From: Lactarius indigo
Lineage: Eukaryota > Basidiomycota > Agaricomycetes > Russulales > Russulaceae
Assembly (NCBI GenBank): GCA_025766275.1
Contig: JAFKAC010000113.1
Coordinates: 62,001-126,000 of the forward strand
Reading direction: 5' to 3'
Length of the DNA stretch: 64,000 nucleotides
Shown here: piece after piece, positions 41,704-53,451 of the stretch
How positions within the stretch are numbered: position 1 is the first letter of the stretch
How the letters are laid out: every line of letters begins with the position of its first letter
Position numbers and translations under genes: made by a program
The notes under the pieces: model-generated
Databases searched by the model: none
Told to the model about the DNA's origin: nothing
The model's input: only the letters and a program-made list of their open reading frames with translations

Positions 41704-42034
41704 ACAAACAGCTAACGACCCCCTTGGAATACAAACACGACCGTATATAAACCCCTACTAAAACTGCCAAACGGATCATCGTCTCTTATTAGCGTTGCAG
41801 GTTTTCCCGAGGGCAGAAGCTTCAGAACGCCGTAGAATTTGCACGTGGGCCCAGTTGCTCCAGCAGACTCATGAACAAGCCCCTATCCACAGAGGTGTGT
41901 CAGTGAGCGGCACATCTGCCAAAGGAATGTGTGTCAGCATTCGATGTGTCAGAAAAGTGCACGTCTAGCCTTGCGTCCAGCTTTTATATACTGTATTGTA
42001 TTGATTCCCTGTCTCCACCTTTCTCCTAAGTTTG
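41704..42034. other. Intergenic, nothing recognised
   Basis: Contains a TATATAAACCCC-like box near 41744 and TTTATATACTG near 41983. No gene was seen. Confidence 0.4.
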
Positions 42035-42247
42035 TCATGTGCATGCCGGCGTTGAGTGATCTCGGCAATGGAGCGAGCAGTGAAATTGGCGATTGCCCGT
42101 GAGAAGTTTGCTACTGAGGTCATTGACTGAGGTCTCATAGGCAGGTAGATTCAGATCTATGGTTGGTTCTGAGGAATTGAGGATAGCGTCGGGATTATGT
42201 TCGTCATCAATTTCACTCGCCGGCGATCGCGAACGCAAGGAAGCCAT
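42035..42247 (-). pseudogene. Truncated 5' copy of SPC25
   Basis: Starts MASLRSRSPASEIDDEH and follows the complete SPC25 gene (63988) through LNLPAYETS, then breaks down: the next exon sequence (CHCRDHSTPA) is out of frame and only first-exon sequence remains. It lacks the coiled coil and the globular C-terminal domain. It lies next to NACHT-WD40 copy 1, as SPC25 lies beyond NACHT-WD40 copy 2, so it belongs to the segmental duplication, with the dehydrogenase between them deleted here. Confidence 0.82.
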
Positions 42248-42609
42248 TGACTGAGTTGCCTCCCACGTGATGCGTGTTGGATCTACCGGAACGCCAGCCC
42301 GTGATTTTCACTCAGGCTCTCAGGCTCGCCGTCGGATGCCTTCATCTTCATTTCTTGGATGTCTACAGTACCTATAATACCGCATCAATTGGTAGCCTAC
42401 CCCTCAGGCGAAGTTCAGGGCTGAACATTGAACTGGTGGATCCATTGTTAAATTGTCGCGGATGTACTACTACCGCTGTTATGTGCGTAGTCTAAATCAA
42501 ATAGATTGGTTTCTCTCTCGTCTAAGCGTATGGTCATTTCCTAATTGCTATAATATATATGGTTCAGTACACTGTATCGGACTATAACAGGGTGGTATGA
42601 AACATTCTC
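42248..42609. other. Intergenic, nothing recognised
   Basis: About 360 bp between the SPC25 fragment and the 3' end of the F-box gene. AT-rich with a TATATATGG stretch near 42552. No coding signal. Confidence 0.4.
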
Positions 42610-43998
42610 CTACTCGCCGACATTGGATTCGAGTCTGTCCTGCAACTCCTTCACCGTGTTGACAAATGTTACAGGACGACCCACATTCCGGTGAGCAGCG
42701 ATGAATTCCTCCACAGATGCTACTGGCCAGTTCTGTAAGCAGAGTAATTCAAGGGCTGGCAACATTTCTGCGGCCCTCTCCCAGGTGACATGTCCGAGTG
42801 CAAGGGCAACATGGTGCGAAAGTTCGTCCTGTACACTCAGCGCCTTTACAGCAGTGAGGTTACGGAGGAGTTGCAACCATTCGATATCGTCACCTAGTAG
42901 CTCATCGGGTGCTGTGGTCCCTGAATCGATGAAGAGGCAGTCCACGTTGGAGAGCACACCGCAAATTTGGCCAAGCACCTGACCTATTCCTTCGTCTTGG
43001 ACGGAGAGCGTAAAAGACAACTGTTCTTCGTGAGCGAGTTTGATGGTGACAGTGTTTAGTTGAATGCGTAGGACCATGCGCCTAAACCAGGATAGCTTGA
43101 GTTTCTCCGAACGATCGACGAACTTGCAAAGCTGGGGAATTTGATAATCAGCGATTTCTTCCTCGTCCCAGTACTCCAAGTAGTCTATTTGTAAGCAGTC
43201 GAGTTGAGGAGCATCGATCTGGGCCACGAAATGCTCCAAATAGTCGAAAAACCCATTAAAGAAAAAGCGGGTGAGAGCGGGAAGGATAGTCCGTGCAGTG
43301 GGAAGTCGGCGTATTCGATCAGGGCTGGAAGGCCCCCATTGGAACCCAAGGGTAAGATATTTGAGCCTGGACAATGGGGCCAGGCTTGTAACCACCGCCT
43401 CGGGTGAAATGTAACCGGTATCGGGTATATCCCGAAGATTGACATTAACAAGGTCACGGGCTGAGAAAAGAAGGGTTGGTGCTGTTGGAAAGGGAATCCC
43501 ACTTAAGCTGATTGTCTGTAAACGTGGAACACTTTCACCCAGGAATGTGCTAGGGAGGGTAGGCAAGGTCCCATCTAGTTTCGATTCAAGCGAAAGGCGT
43601 GTCAATGCCGGAAACGGTCCCTGCCATTCCGTCACTGTGGCCATCTTCTCCGACAGTGAGCATGGAACAAAAAGCACGATAACGCGTACACGGTTGGGGT
43701 GCTCCAGTGCCGCAAGGATGTTATCTTCGTCGATGTCTTTGAAAGAGCTAGGAAAGTAAATTACTATAGGAAGGGGCGGAAGGTCTCCTAGATATTTCCT
43801 GACAGGTGTCCCATGTGTGCAGAGGAGTTCTAGATTGAGATGGCGTGACGATGATAATATGATGTCTCTCCAGGTTTGGCATACATGTGCTAGTCTGTGC
43901 CATTTCCATGGGAGATGATTTGAAGTGGTAACTTCGTCCATTCGATAATGGTCAAATATTTCTAGAAGGACATCGTCTGGGAGAGCGCCAATCGTCAT
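42610..43998 (-). CDS. F-box-like protein (462 aa)
   Basis: An intact single-exon ORF starting MTIGALPDDVLLEIFDHYRMDE, the usual F-box opening (LPDDVLLEIF), followed by WHRLAHVCQTWRDIILSSSRHLNLEL, which is standard for agaricomycete F-box proteins. The rest has leucine-rich segments (LTRLSLESKLDG, RLQTISLSGIPF, LKYLTLGF) but no enzyme motif. Such proteins recruit substrates to SCF ubiquitin ligases; the target is unknown. The family is very large and fast evolving in this class. A decayed copy of its 5' end lies at 46131-46580. Confidence 0.85.
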   Translation of the reverse strand: MTIGALPDDVLLEIFDHYRMDEVTTSNHLPWKWHRLAHVCQTWRDIILSSSRHLNLELLCTHGTPVRKYLGDLPPLPIVIYFPSSFKDIDEDNILAALEHPNRVRVIVLFVPCSLSEKMATVTEWQGPFPALTRLSLESKLDGTLPTLPSTFLGESVPRLQTISLSGIPFPTAPTLLFSARDLVNVNLRDIPDTGYISPEAVVTSLAPLSRLKYLTLGFQWGPSSPDRIRRLPTARTILPALTRFFFNGFFDYLEHFVAQIDAPQLDCLQIDYLEYWDEEEIADYQIPQLCKFVDRSEKLKLSWFRRMVLRIQLNTVTIKLAHEEQLSFTLSVQDEGIGQVLGQICGVLSNVDCLFIDSGTTAPDELLGDDIEWLQLLRNLTAVKALSVQDELSHHVALALGHVTWERAAEMLPALELLCLQNWPVASVEEFIAAHRNVGRPVTFVNTVKELQDRLESNVGE

Positions 43999-46130
43999 TG
44001 CAGGTCTGTATGAAGTTTAGAGGTGGTGCCAAGTCAATCGCTCCTTCATTATGGCAAGCATACGGAGGCACTGGTAATAGACATACCTAGGAGAGCCTGG
44101 CGATGAGAGAAATTCCACAAAACTTGGTGAGGGTAGTGGAGGATTGCTAATTGAATATTGAAGATGAGCAACGAGTTCTAGATCGATTCGCCCGGCACAG
44201 CCGCGGTCCCAGACACACCTGTTGGAGCCCATTGATAGAGCCAGCCTGGAAACTGCTCTTATAATCCTACAAGTTGTAGTAAGATGCTCTAATTATTGGC
44301 TTAGCAGTGTGACGAGTAGCCAAAGACGCGTAGTCGTGTACAGTGAGTGTTCTTGTTCAAGCAGATGTGATTATGCTGTATTAGGATAGCTCTTATATAA
44401 TGTGCCACCCGAAGCCGACTGAGGTAACGGTCTCATTTTCTCACGTCTCCGCTTTGAACCCTTCTGTCTTCGGACCTTATTTACGCGACCCCACGGGGGT
44501 CTCCCCTTATGATTCTGTCCTGTTATGGTTCTATATTTACGTCTTGGGGCACCCCTCCCACGCTCTCTCATAACTGTAGTTGTTCTCTATGACCGGTCTG
44601 TATCTATGGTACGCACTCTGGAATACAAATGGATCCAAAAAAAAAAACAAGATAGCTCTTATATAATCTAAACTATATATAGAAACAATGTCTGATAGTA
44701 GTTCTCCATACTTGGCCCCTTAGGCCGCCTTTTGGTGCGCAGATAAGCGGTGAATATGGGTTATGAATGCCAGAAATAGTTGGGTGACGGGAGTGGCAAC
44801 GTCGAGGCCCGGGAATTGTGCATGTAGCTTATGTTTACCTTACAGCAGGCGGGGATGATGGGGCAATGTGAGAGTTCGTTCTCAACAACATGCGAACACT
44901 GAATCCATGTGCAGCCATGATGTTTACCACTTTCCTCCTCCTTCCCACATGCATCGCCAATTACCTGACCATTTGGGACTCGGAGTACAAACATGGGCTC
45001 AAGGTATCCTAGTTACTTCACTTGGAGCGGAAGCGGAAATTGGCAAAGGCCTGACATAGATTGGCTAGATTATTGGATTTGTAGGACGTAAATTCTACGG
45101 TTCAAGTTTGTGCAGTAGTTTGTTAAAGGCTGGTGTCCCTAGACCCATATCGGCCAACGTCGAAAATGAAGAGTCCCAATTCCGGTGGTAGCAAAAGACT
45201 CAGATCTCGTCGAGTGGTAGCAGAGAACTCATCGGTGTTGCAGCAGGGGGTTCGAGCCAGACGCGGTGTCGTTGAGATTTGGGGAGCCGGCTGTGGCCGC
45301 AGAGCCACGTGCTGAGGAAACCAAGCAGGCACCAGCCGTTCGAGGATGGACACCACGGAGAAGAGGCGGAAAGGTACATGGGCGTCAAGCAGCTCGTACC
45401 GTGGGCAACCTTGAGGCACCAGTGGAGGACCATCACGAACTTGCACCTGCACAGGGATGACGCTGAATAGGTCACAGAGTAAGAATAGGTCGGTCAAGTC
45501 ATGAAAAAATATGCCATACATGCAGGGGACTCAGGGTGGGATGCGGAACTGCCGAGGTCGTCATTGCGCTCCCCATGCCAACACTATCGTTGCTGCTCAC
45601 GAAAAGGATTCTCACACCGCATGTGCCGAGCCACGAAAATATGTCGCACACCTTCTTCCCAGATGGGGAGTCAGTCTACTTGTCGGTACCGTAGGATATG
45701 CTGATAGTCTTGAGATGCTCGTCAGTTTGAGTGTGTAGTTGAGCTAGCTGAGTAATGTCATCAACAGCCGGTGCTGCAATAGATGTGTGGTTGCATATAC
45801 GATTTGTGGTGTAGCCAGTAGACAGGGTTGTTGCGTGTAGGTGGGGTCTGGGATAGAAGAGGCTGTCCACATACTACCCAGCGAGGTCGTCTGACAACAA
45901 TGGGTGACCAATGACCATCCACCTGGCCATTTAATTGCGGGGAGGTATAGTGCCTAGTATTAAATAGAGGTAGGTTGAACATTCGAAAGTGAAAAACAAA
46001 ATCATGGGTATGGGTCGTAAATATGAGCGGGTGGCAAGATCACATGCCACAAGGCACCGATCATCCGGTGGCAGCCGCGAATCAGGCCCGAGAGGCCATA
46101 CCAAACGTAGAGCTATGTCTTTCCGTGTTC
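43999..46130. other. Long intergenic region, no confident gene
   Basis: 44017-44232 is the F-box gene's upstream region with an open minus frame that lacks support. 44371-44571 is an Arg-rich chance frame. 45123-45521 has an open minus frame (LLLPPELGLFIFD) that could be a worn F-box-type remnant, but I cannot confirm it. An A-tract sits at 44636-44646. Confidence 0.45.
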
Positions 46131-46580
46131 GGCACACTATGCGCTAGTTTGTGCCATTTCCATAGAAGGGGGCTTGAAGATAAAAAATCGTTCTTTCGAT
46201 AGCTGTCAAATATTCCTAGAAGGATATCCCCCAGGAGAGAGTTAATCATCGTTGCAGATCTGTATGACGACTGGCAGTGAGTGCCAAGTCAATCACTCTA
46301 CTAGTAACGTTGTGGTAAGAAAACGAAGGCGCTGGTAATAAACACACCTGGGAGAGCCTGATGAAGGGGATTAGAGAACTGCTAATTGAATTTTGAAGAT
46401 GAGCGCTATGAGCAACTGAACAGTCTGAACGAGTGCCACGATCGCACATCGCCGATCCGATGGAGCTGAACTGATCCTGGACATACACGGTTGACAGAGT
46501 CACGTGAGCGCTGACTCGCACCCCCAGCTGAGCTGGTGAGTGCAATTTCATCTCTTGGGCTACAATGCTTGACAATGGTA
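46131..46580 (-). pseudogene. Fragment of the F-box gene 5' end and promoter
   Basis: Diverged copy of about 43880-44230: shared segments include GCTAGT.TGTGCCATTTCCAT, GTCAAATATT.CTAGAAGGA and GTGCCAAGTCAATC. Only the first 40 or so codons and upstream DNA are represented, with frame-breaking changes. Confidence 0.75.
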
Positions 46581-46724
46581 TTAAATTCGTTCCTCAAAAC
46601 CTGACTATCATCGCCATATGATACAGCCTCCAACATATACGACAAAAAAATCCAGACGAAATATGGTAAAACGCCCTGAAAATGTAGCCTCACCGGTGCC
46701 CACACCACGCGCCAGTCCACGCCC

Positions 46725-49700
46725 TCATTCCTTCCCATGCTCGGATAATAGTTTGATGATCTTTGTATTTCCTCTCGCCCTTACCTCGTCAAGTGGAGTG
46801 CGGCCAAGGGTATTTCGCGCGTTCACATTCCCGCCGTAACTCAATAATAATTGCACGAGTTCCAGATGTTCGCCTTCGGCGGCACAGTGCAACGGAACGT
46901 GGGCCTGTTCTTCGCTCGCGTTGACCTCGGCATCATGTTCAAGAAGTATCGCGGCAACCTCTAGATGCCCATTCCATGCTGCAACGTGCAGTGCGGTCCA
47001 TTGATCGTCCTGCTGGGCGGTCACGTCTACGCCATGGCGGAGTAGCCACCGCGTAACATCAGGGAAACCTAGGAATGATGCCCAATGAAGAGGAGTTCGG
47101 TCCCAGTGGCCCCGGATATTCACATCGGCGCCATTCTCCAGTAGCAACCACACAATATCAATGTTACCGTTTTCAAATGCTGCGTGCAAGGGGGTCCCCC
47201 AGAAACCACCATCGGTGTTCACGTCTTGTGGGCGCTTCGAAAGCACGTGTTCTACCAGGGCCCGGTTTCCAACCCGTACGGCGCAATATAAGGGGGATGC
47301 GTCTGGTTGTGCTGAGCTTCGCCTGAGCATTTGGTCAACATCGTAGAGCCTGAGCCATGCAGCGAAATGCGGCTTGTCTGGGTCAAACAGATCATCGACC
47401 CCATCCTTCATGTGCGACAAAACATTCTCGAACTTGACGTGGTCGGGCCAGTGCTCTGCTGCGTATTCGGCGAGGGGAAAGCCAACAACGTTACCGCGGT
47501 CAACTCGTTCATCTAGTCGGAGGAGGACACCTAGAGAGGCTTGTGCAAGAACCATGTGGGCAGATTCGAGGCGAATATGGAATCGGGACTCTACTCCAAG
47601 AGAATTTGCGAGGCGATCTGACGTCAAAAATTCTTTCACGGAGAAGTGGGAGAACTGAACCACCCGAGAATCCCCATCCATGACTACCATCACCAAACTG
47701 GAGCATGCTGACAGTACCGCTTCTTCGTTATCTTCCCACCGCCAATCCGCGTTCAACTTCGGGCCCCCTCTCGCGTTGAAGTCGACGGCTAGGACTTCTG
47801 CAAGCTCCTCGACTCGAAGTGGACGAACGGCCACAGTCAGGCATTGCAGGAGACGATAGGCGTGCTCTTTGTTCGCCCGGTTGATCTCCCTCAGTATTAG
47901 CTCGTATGTCTCGTCCAGAGACTCAGGTAATTCCTCGAGTGTGTTGGGTACGCTCGATGGGAAACAGTGGCGTAATATCTCCAATTGACAAAACACCCAT
48001 CGGAACCTGCGCGGAATCTTCAGCGAGAACGATGAGGGAATAGTGACGACCTTACATTCCACCGGCCTTAGCCGAGAGCGTTCTAACGACCAAGTCCCTT
48101 TCCTCTGATCTCCATCTCCGCATCCTTGAGTCCGAGTAAACAACCGAGCTAACATATTTCGCGATATCTGCACTCTGTCCACTTTCGTCGTGAAGAGAGA
48201 TCCGGTGGGCCGCCAGTGGCTCAAGAGCATTGCGGATGTCGATTTCGGGACGACTCGTGATACACAAATGCAAGTTCGAAAGTTTCAACTCGACGAGTCC
48301 CTCGACAAGTCGCAGGACCTTTTCACGAGGTGACGGCATCCCCGATGTGTTGACACATTCATCGACCGCGTCTAGGATGAGGTAGATCGGGGTTTGTCCG
48401 AGGGCCACGAGCATGGTCTTGAGACATTGCGTGAGTGCGTCGTCATTTGGCTGGACTGAGCCTCGACGGTGGGCAGAATACAAGGCATGAAGAATGTCGC
48501 AGTAAACATCGGACTGATCAGAGAGCTGGATGAGAAGAGAGGAGAGCAAAGCACGGGAGTCCTGCTTTCCGGTGTCCTTGAAGTCGAAATAAAAGTAGGC
48601 CATCGACGCAAACCCGGAGTTGCAGACGACTTCTATATCTTGGATGATCACGGAGCTAGACGAAGGTATAGCTTAAACTCGACTATAGATGTAATAAGTC
48701 GGATAGAAACAAACCTAAGAATGCTTTTCCCCGAGCCCGCTAAGAGACAGGAAGGCGTCAGTAGCAATTCGGTCACAGAGGAAGGAACGTACGTTTTCCG
48801 TGAATCCACAACAGGCAGCCGGAGGCTCTCCAACGTTTGAGGGTGTCTCCTTGCGCGAGCCATGTTGCGGTACCCTTGTGGTGAGCACTACAAGCGGTGT
48901 TGTAATTGATGGACGGATCGGGGGGAGAGATCCAGTTTCGGAGGTCACGTCGAAGTTGGTTACCTGTTAAGTATGTGAGCAACCGCGACTCATGACAGCG
49001 GACACTGAAAATCACTGACGATTCATATCGTCTACGGTGTTCACGATCCGTTGTATTGCTGTGCTCCTTTCTTTCCCTCCTAGGCAAGCCGAAGTGTGAG
49101 GATGGTGTATAGGACAGATGAGCACGGAATCACACACCCTCGACGATTAGCTTCACATCGTCGCTGATGACCCCCATCCGATCATCTACTTGCTTCACTC
49201 TGTCGTCGACAGCCTGGACTTTGTGGCCAACCCGTTGGACCCCTTCGTCGACACCATGGACCCTCTCATCGACGACCTGGACCCTTTCGTCGGCACCCTC
49301 CACCTGGGAGCCAACGCCCGTCACCTTGTCGTCAACACCATGCGTTAGCCTCAGGACTTCTGCAGTCGCCATCCGGGCCTCTTCTTGCGTCAATCTGTCG
49401 AGTTTCTCCAGCGCGTCCTCGATATCTCGTCTTCCTACTAGTTTTTTGAGGAATTTCTCTAAATAAAATTTAATGAGATGAAATTAGACCACAACGAGAG
49501 AATCACGTACTCGCTCGCCCTTGTCTAATCTCCTTGGTCGCTATCGCGAAAATGGACAGAACCTCAACCATAATCTTTACGATGACGTCCGTCATAGCTG
49601 CCGTTTGTGGAACTGTTGTATAGGCCTCGAGCCGTTCGAAGAAGTTCTCTATACGTTCGAAGATGTCAATGAGAATGTCGTTGCTGGCTGCGACGTCCTT

Positions 49701-50157
49701 TGACGCCTGAATGTTCGAGCTGTCATGATGGGCTACAAAGCGTGCTAAGCAGAGATACCCACCAAGAGAAGAACCCCGATTCCAGCAAATATTACTCTGG
49801 CTGGCGAGAACACCTAGAAAACGAGTATGAGTGAGCAGATCAGGAACGAGGCAACATCTTGAGACCCACCAAGCCAACGCCCTCACCAAGTGTAGCGGAG
49901 AAGGTGTAAAGGACGTTTACGGTTGGATTGAGCCACTTCGTCAACCTCTCGTCATCTCTCCGAGACTGATCGAACTCCTCGACCTGGGCTCGAAGTACGG
50001 TAAGAATTGTATCGGGAGAGTCGCAAGTCTCGAGGCGGGCAGTTAAGGGATGAGACGTGATGTCCTGCCCTGTTCGCTTTTTGTAGGATTTAAAGGCAGT
50101 CCTGAAGATAGACCCGAAGTTGGAGGACGAGGTGCTTGAGTGAGGAGACTGAGACAT
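46725..50157 (-). CDS. Goodbye-NACHT-ankyrin STAND receptor
   Basis: A multi-exon minus-strand gene. ATG at 50157 (CACCATGT, MSQSPHSS). Order: fungal STAND N-terminal Goodbye domain (FRTAFKSYKKRTGQDITSHPL, then IFERIENFFERLEAYT near 49640), a coiled coil of repeated VDERV and VDDRV heptads (49150-49330), then LLWIHGK joined over an intron to GSGKS (P-loop, about 48740), Walker B LILDAVDEC (about 48370), CITSRPEIDI, an intron at 48007-48055 (AGG-MFRWVFCQLE), SLDETYELIL, and about six ankyrin repeats (TPLHAAFENGNIDIVWLLLENG, DRTPLHWASF). The NTPase oligomerises on ligand sensing and the Goodbye domain is the presumed effector or adaptor. No break was seen. Confidence 0.88.
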
Positions 50158-50307
50158 GGTGTAGTCGTACTCTATGGTGTCGGTTGACTCGGTTCGGGTT
50201 GGGAGGTGAATTACAGTCAATGGGCGCCAAGCTATATAGGCACCAGAATATCTACTACCACCAACTTTACACGATCCTTGCTGTTCTCACCTACCACTCC
50301 CACGTCC
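50158..50307. promoter_or_regulatory. Compact divergent promoter between two immune-type genes
   Basis: Only about 150 bp separate the ATG of the Goodbye-NACHT-ankyrin gene (50157, minus) from the first good ATG of the DUF6535 gene (50308, plus). CTATATAGG near 50231-50239 is a possible TATA element. Shared control is an inference. Confidence 0.55.
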
Positions 50308-53006
50308 ATGGTTATGCGCCAATACTCAGGTCAGTTGGTGCAGAACCAGTCATCACAGAGAACACCCCACGTTTTTGATGGCTCCGAACGTATTTTATCC
50401 ATGTATTTGGAGATGGTTTTGGAAGAAGACAAGAGGTTGGCCGACAGCTGGGAAGCAAACGCTGATGGGGTCCTTATCTTTGTGTGTACTTATCTTCTTT
50501 CCTGTGCTTGCCACTTGCTCAAGGTCAAGGGTAATAGGCTGGTCTATTCTCGGCTGCCGTCGCGACATTGATTTCCGTGTCGATTCAAGACATTCGCCCG
50601 AATCCGCAGGACACGTCCACTTTCTACCTCTCGAATATCTATCAGTTACTTGCTGACCCAAATCGATCCAATGTTTCCCTCCCTTCTCCACCGCCGTTCT
50701 CTCCACCAACATATGCCGTCTGGGTCAATTCACTTTGGTTCTTGAGCTTGGTCATCAGTATTTCCTGTGCTCTACTTGCGGCCTTGCTACGACAGTGGGC
50801 ACGCAGATATATCAGGGTTACTCAGCCACGTTTCAGTGCACATGCACGAGCACATGTCCATGCGTACTTTGCCGAAGGGGTCGAAAAGTCTCACCTGGTG
50901 CAGGTGGCGGAGGCCTGCCCTACGCTTCTACACATCTCCCTGTTTCTGTTCCTCGCCGGCCTCGCTGTTTTCCTATGGAACATTAATCTCACTATTTTCA
51001 AACTGGTGCTGTCATGGGTCGGCGTTTGCACAGCCCTATATGGTTATATCACGTTCGTTCAGATCTTTCATCACAACAGCCCATACTATACCCCACTTTC
51101 GTCGTTGGCGTGGCGCGCTGGTTATGGGACGCCATTTGTCATCTTGTGGGCTATTCGGTGGTTTCCAAGAAAAAATTTCTCCCAGGAAACCCACCGACGA
51201 TTCCGTGCACTGGAGAAACGTTATCACAAGTTTTTCTCGCAGGGGGTGGTGAAGACAGCCGAAGAAACTGCTCGGAATTTAACAATGGATATTCTTACCC
51301 GCGCTTTTATGCGGACCTTTGAATCTTTGAACGATGACGACGAACTGGAACTCTTCTTCGCGGGCCTTCCTGGCTTTCGCAACTCGAGCAGCAATCCGCT
51401 TCCCAATCTCACAAAAGAGCAAATTTTTGAAGAATTGACGAGATTCATGGCTCGCACGTTCTTATCTGACATTCTTTCTGAGCCAGTCAAACAACGTCGA
51501 GCTATCATCTGTGCGAAGACCATCGATTCCGAGGACTTTCCTGAAGCACGTGACTGGGTCCTCCAATCTATCGTGTCGAAAGATCGATATGGTCCATTGC
51601 GATCCACCGAAATTGGGCATATTGTAAGTGGTTGGGGAAATACCAGTGACGAAAGAATCTCTTTGCCCGTGCAAGCTGCAATTTTGACCATTGTTGCAAG
51701 AACGCAACGGCACGACCGGGATGGCCGTTGGTTTACTCTCGCTTCTAATAATCTTGGCGTCACGGAAACCGTCCTTCGAACCTACGACACACACGGCGAC
51801 AACCTGTCACTCGCGATCTTGATCCACATTACTCGCCGGCAATTGAACCACCTTGGGAAAGGGACCTGGCCAATTGTCTCGTTCTCGAGCGTTCTCAAAG
51901 CAGCTTCTAAATTCAACATACAAGACACGTCTTCTGAACTCCAGCACAAGTTCTGTTCCCTGTGGAATGAAATTGTTCTCAAGGCTCGGGATGGCACTAA
52001 TTCTGCTATCATCGTCCGCAATATCCTCGAGTGCATTCGCGACGTTTTCGACGCTCTACATCAAGGTACCGATCCCACCCCAACAATTTCCTTTCCCCCT
52101 CCTAGTGTTCGTGACCAGCGGCCATCGTCGTATCCATTGTGCAATACCCCTGGCCATTGTCCTAAGTTGGCACCTCGTACTTTTGCCGTCTCTACCCTCA
52201 CAAGCCTGCATGACAAGTCTACTCTCACCCCTCCTGCCGGGGCGCCTGGGCCGTTTTCGCCCAAACCCGACCCATTCCCCATCGACGGCGAACGTCCCAC
52301 GGATGTGCCGCCGATGAACAACGATATTTCTGCTCCACTTATCACGGTGTCGTCGCGTGTTGCACAGCAGATTACAATCGAAAACCTCCACATCCCCGCC
52401 GCTCCGCCCGTTCTTCCCCACGCTGGTGCAACACAAAGTAATGGCAATGGGGCCTCCGCTAGGACGATACCCCACTCTGCCCCTGAAGCTTCGACACCCA
52501 CCCCTCCGCCGCTTGCTTCAATCACCCTAGATGCTGCCAATTCCCCGCATTGTGACCTCTACTGTGTTCCTTCTCCTGATGTTTCAGACATTTCGTCTCC
52601 GCCGCCTCCTATTCTGGCTCTTGACAACGCTCTCCCTACGGTCCCACAGTTGTCCTTAGACTCCCCTGCGACCCAACCCGACTACGGACCCCCTCGACCA
52701 GAAGCATCTCATTCCTTGATCCCAGCTACCGCTCCTCCCGCCGCCTCTCATCCGTTGCCGACCTCTGCTCCTGATACGGGTATTGCTAATAACGGCGAAG
52801 GTAGCACGAAAGCAGCCTGGGGCAAACCCGAGGCCCTTTTTGACCCTCCTTCCGTGAATCCCACGAACACTGTAGCCGCCCCGGGTCACAAACCACCATT
52901 GCCGACGTTGCCAGCACTTACGGACGTAGCCGCCTCGGTTCCTTCGCAGCTCCCTCTAGATTCCGGGTTATACGGGCCATCATCTTCCTCTCCCACGTCG
53001 CTATGA
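50308..53006 (+). CDS. DUF6535-domain membrane protein (about 880 aa)
   Basis: Two exons with an intron at about 50482-50537 (GTGTGT to AATAG). Exon 1 gives SMYLEMVLEEDKRLADSWEANADGVLIF, which joins AGLVYSAAVATLISVSIQD, the usual DUF6535 opening. Hydrophobic helices follow: VNSLWFLSLVISISCALLAALL, HISLFLFLAGLAVFLW and VLSWVGVCTALYGYITFV. A cytosolic-looking middle (to about residue 560) and a Pro/Ser/Ala-rich tail of about 300 residues complete it. The family is expanded in Agaricomycetes and has no known function. Head-to-head position with a STAND gene could mean a functional pair, unproven. Confidence 0.85.
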
Positions 53007-53451
53007 TATCGTGTGAGATATCTCACTAGCTGTTTGGATTCGTCTTATATATACACCCTTTCATATTTATACTTCATAAATAGCGGAGCGAAATACCTGT
53101 GATGCGACTAGTAAAGTGGGAGATGTGGGGACATCTCGCAATCCCAAGCAAATTTATCAATATCAGAGCCGAAACTATTGTACCCGGTACCTCAGCACTG
53201 CGCACTGATGACCCACTCATACATGATTGTCTTAAAAATGGCGATCGGAGACCCACCGGTGAAGTGCACTAGCAATCGGTTGGTAACCCGGTGAAGGAGT
53301 ACGTAAAGGTTCTAGTCTGAATGGCACATGTTGTCTTCCTGGGGCCAGTTTTACTAACGCACACTCAGTACCGGTAGTCTGCAGGAAGTCCGTTCCAGAA
53401 CAGCTTACGGCGGTCGCGACGACCGAGAGGTCAAGAAAAGAAATATAGGTA
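53007..53451. other. Intergenic, nothing recognised
   Basis: 445 bp between the stops of two convergent genes (DUF6535 and CLC copy 2). Contains TATATATACACCC near 53047. No coding signal. Confidence 0.4.

Noticed and set aside
45123..45521. Possible F-box or zinc-finger-like minus frame
   Set aside because: Only a short LPPEL motif suggests a domain; no conserved follow-up and no second copy to compare.
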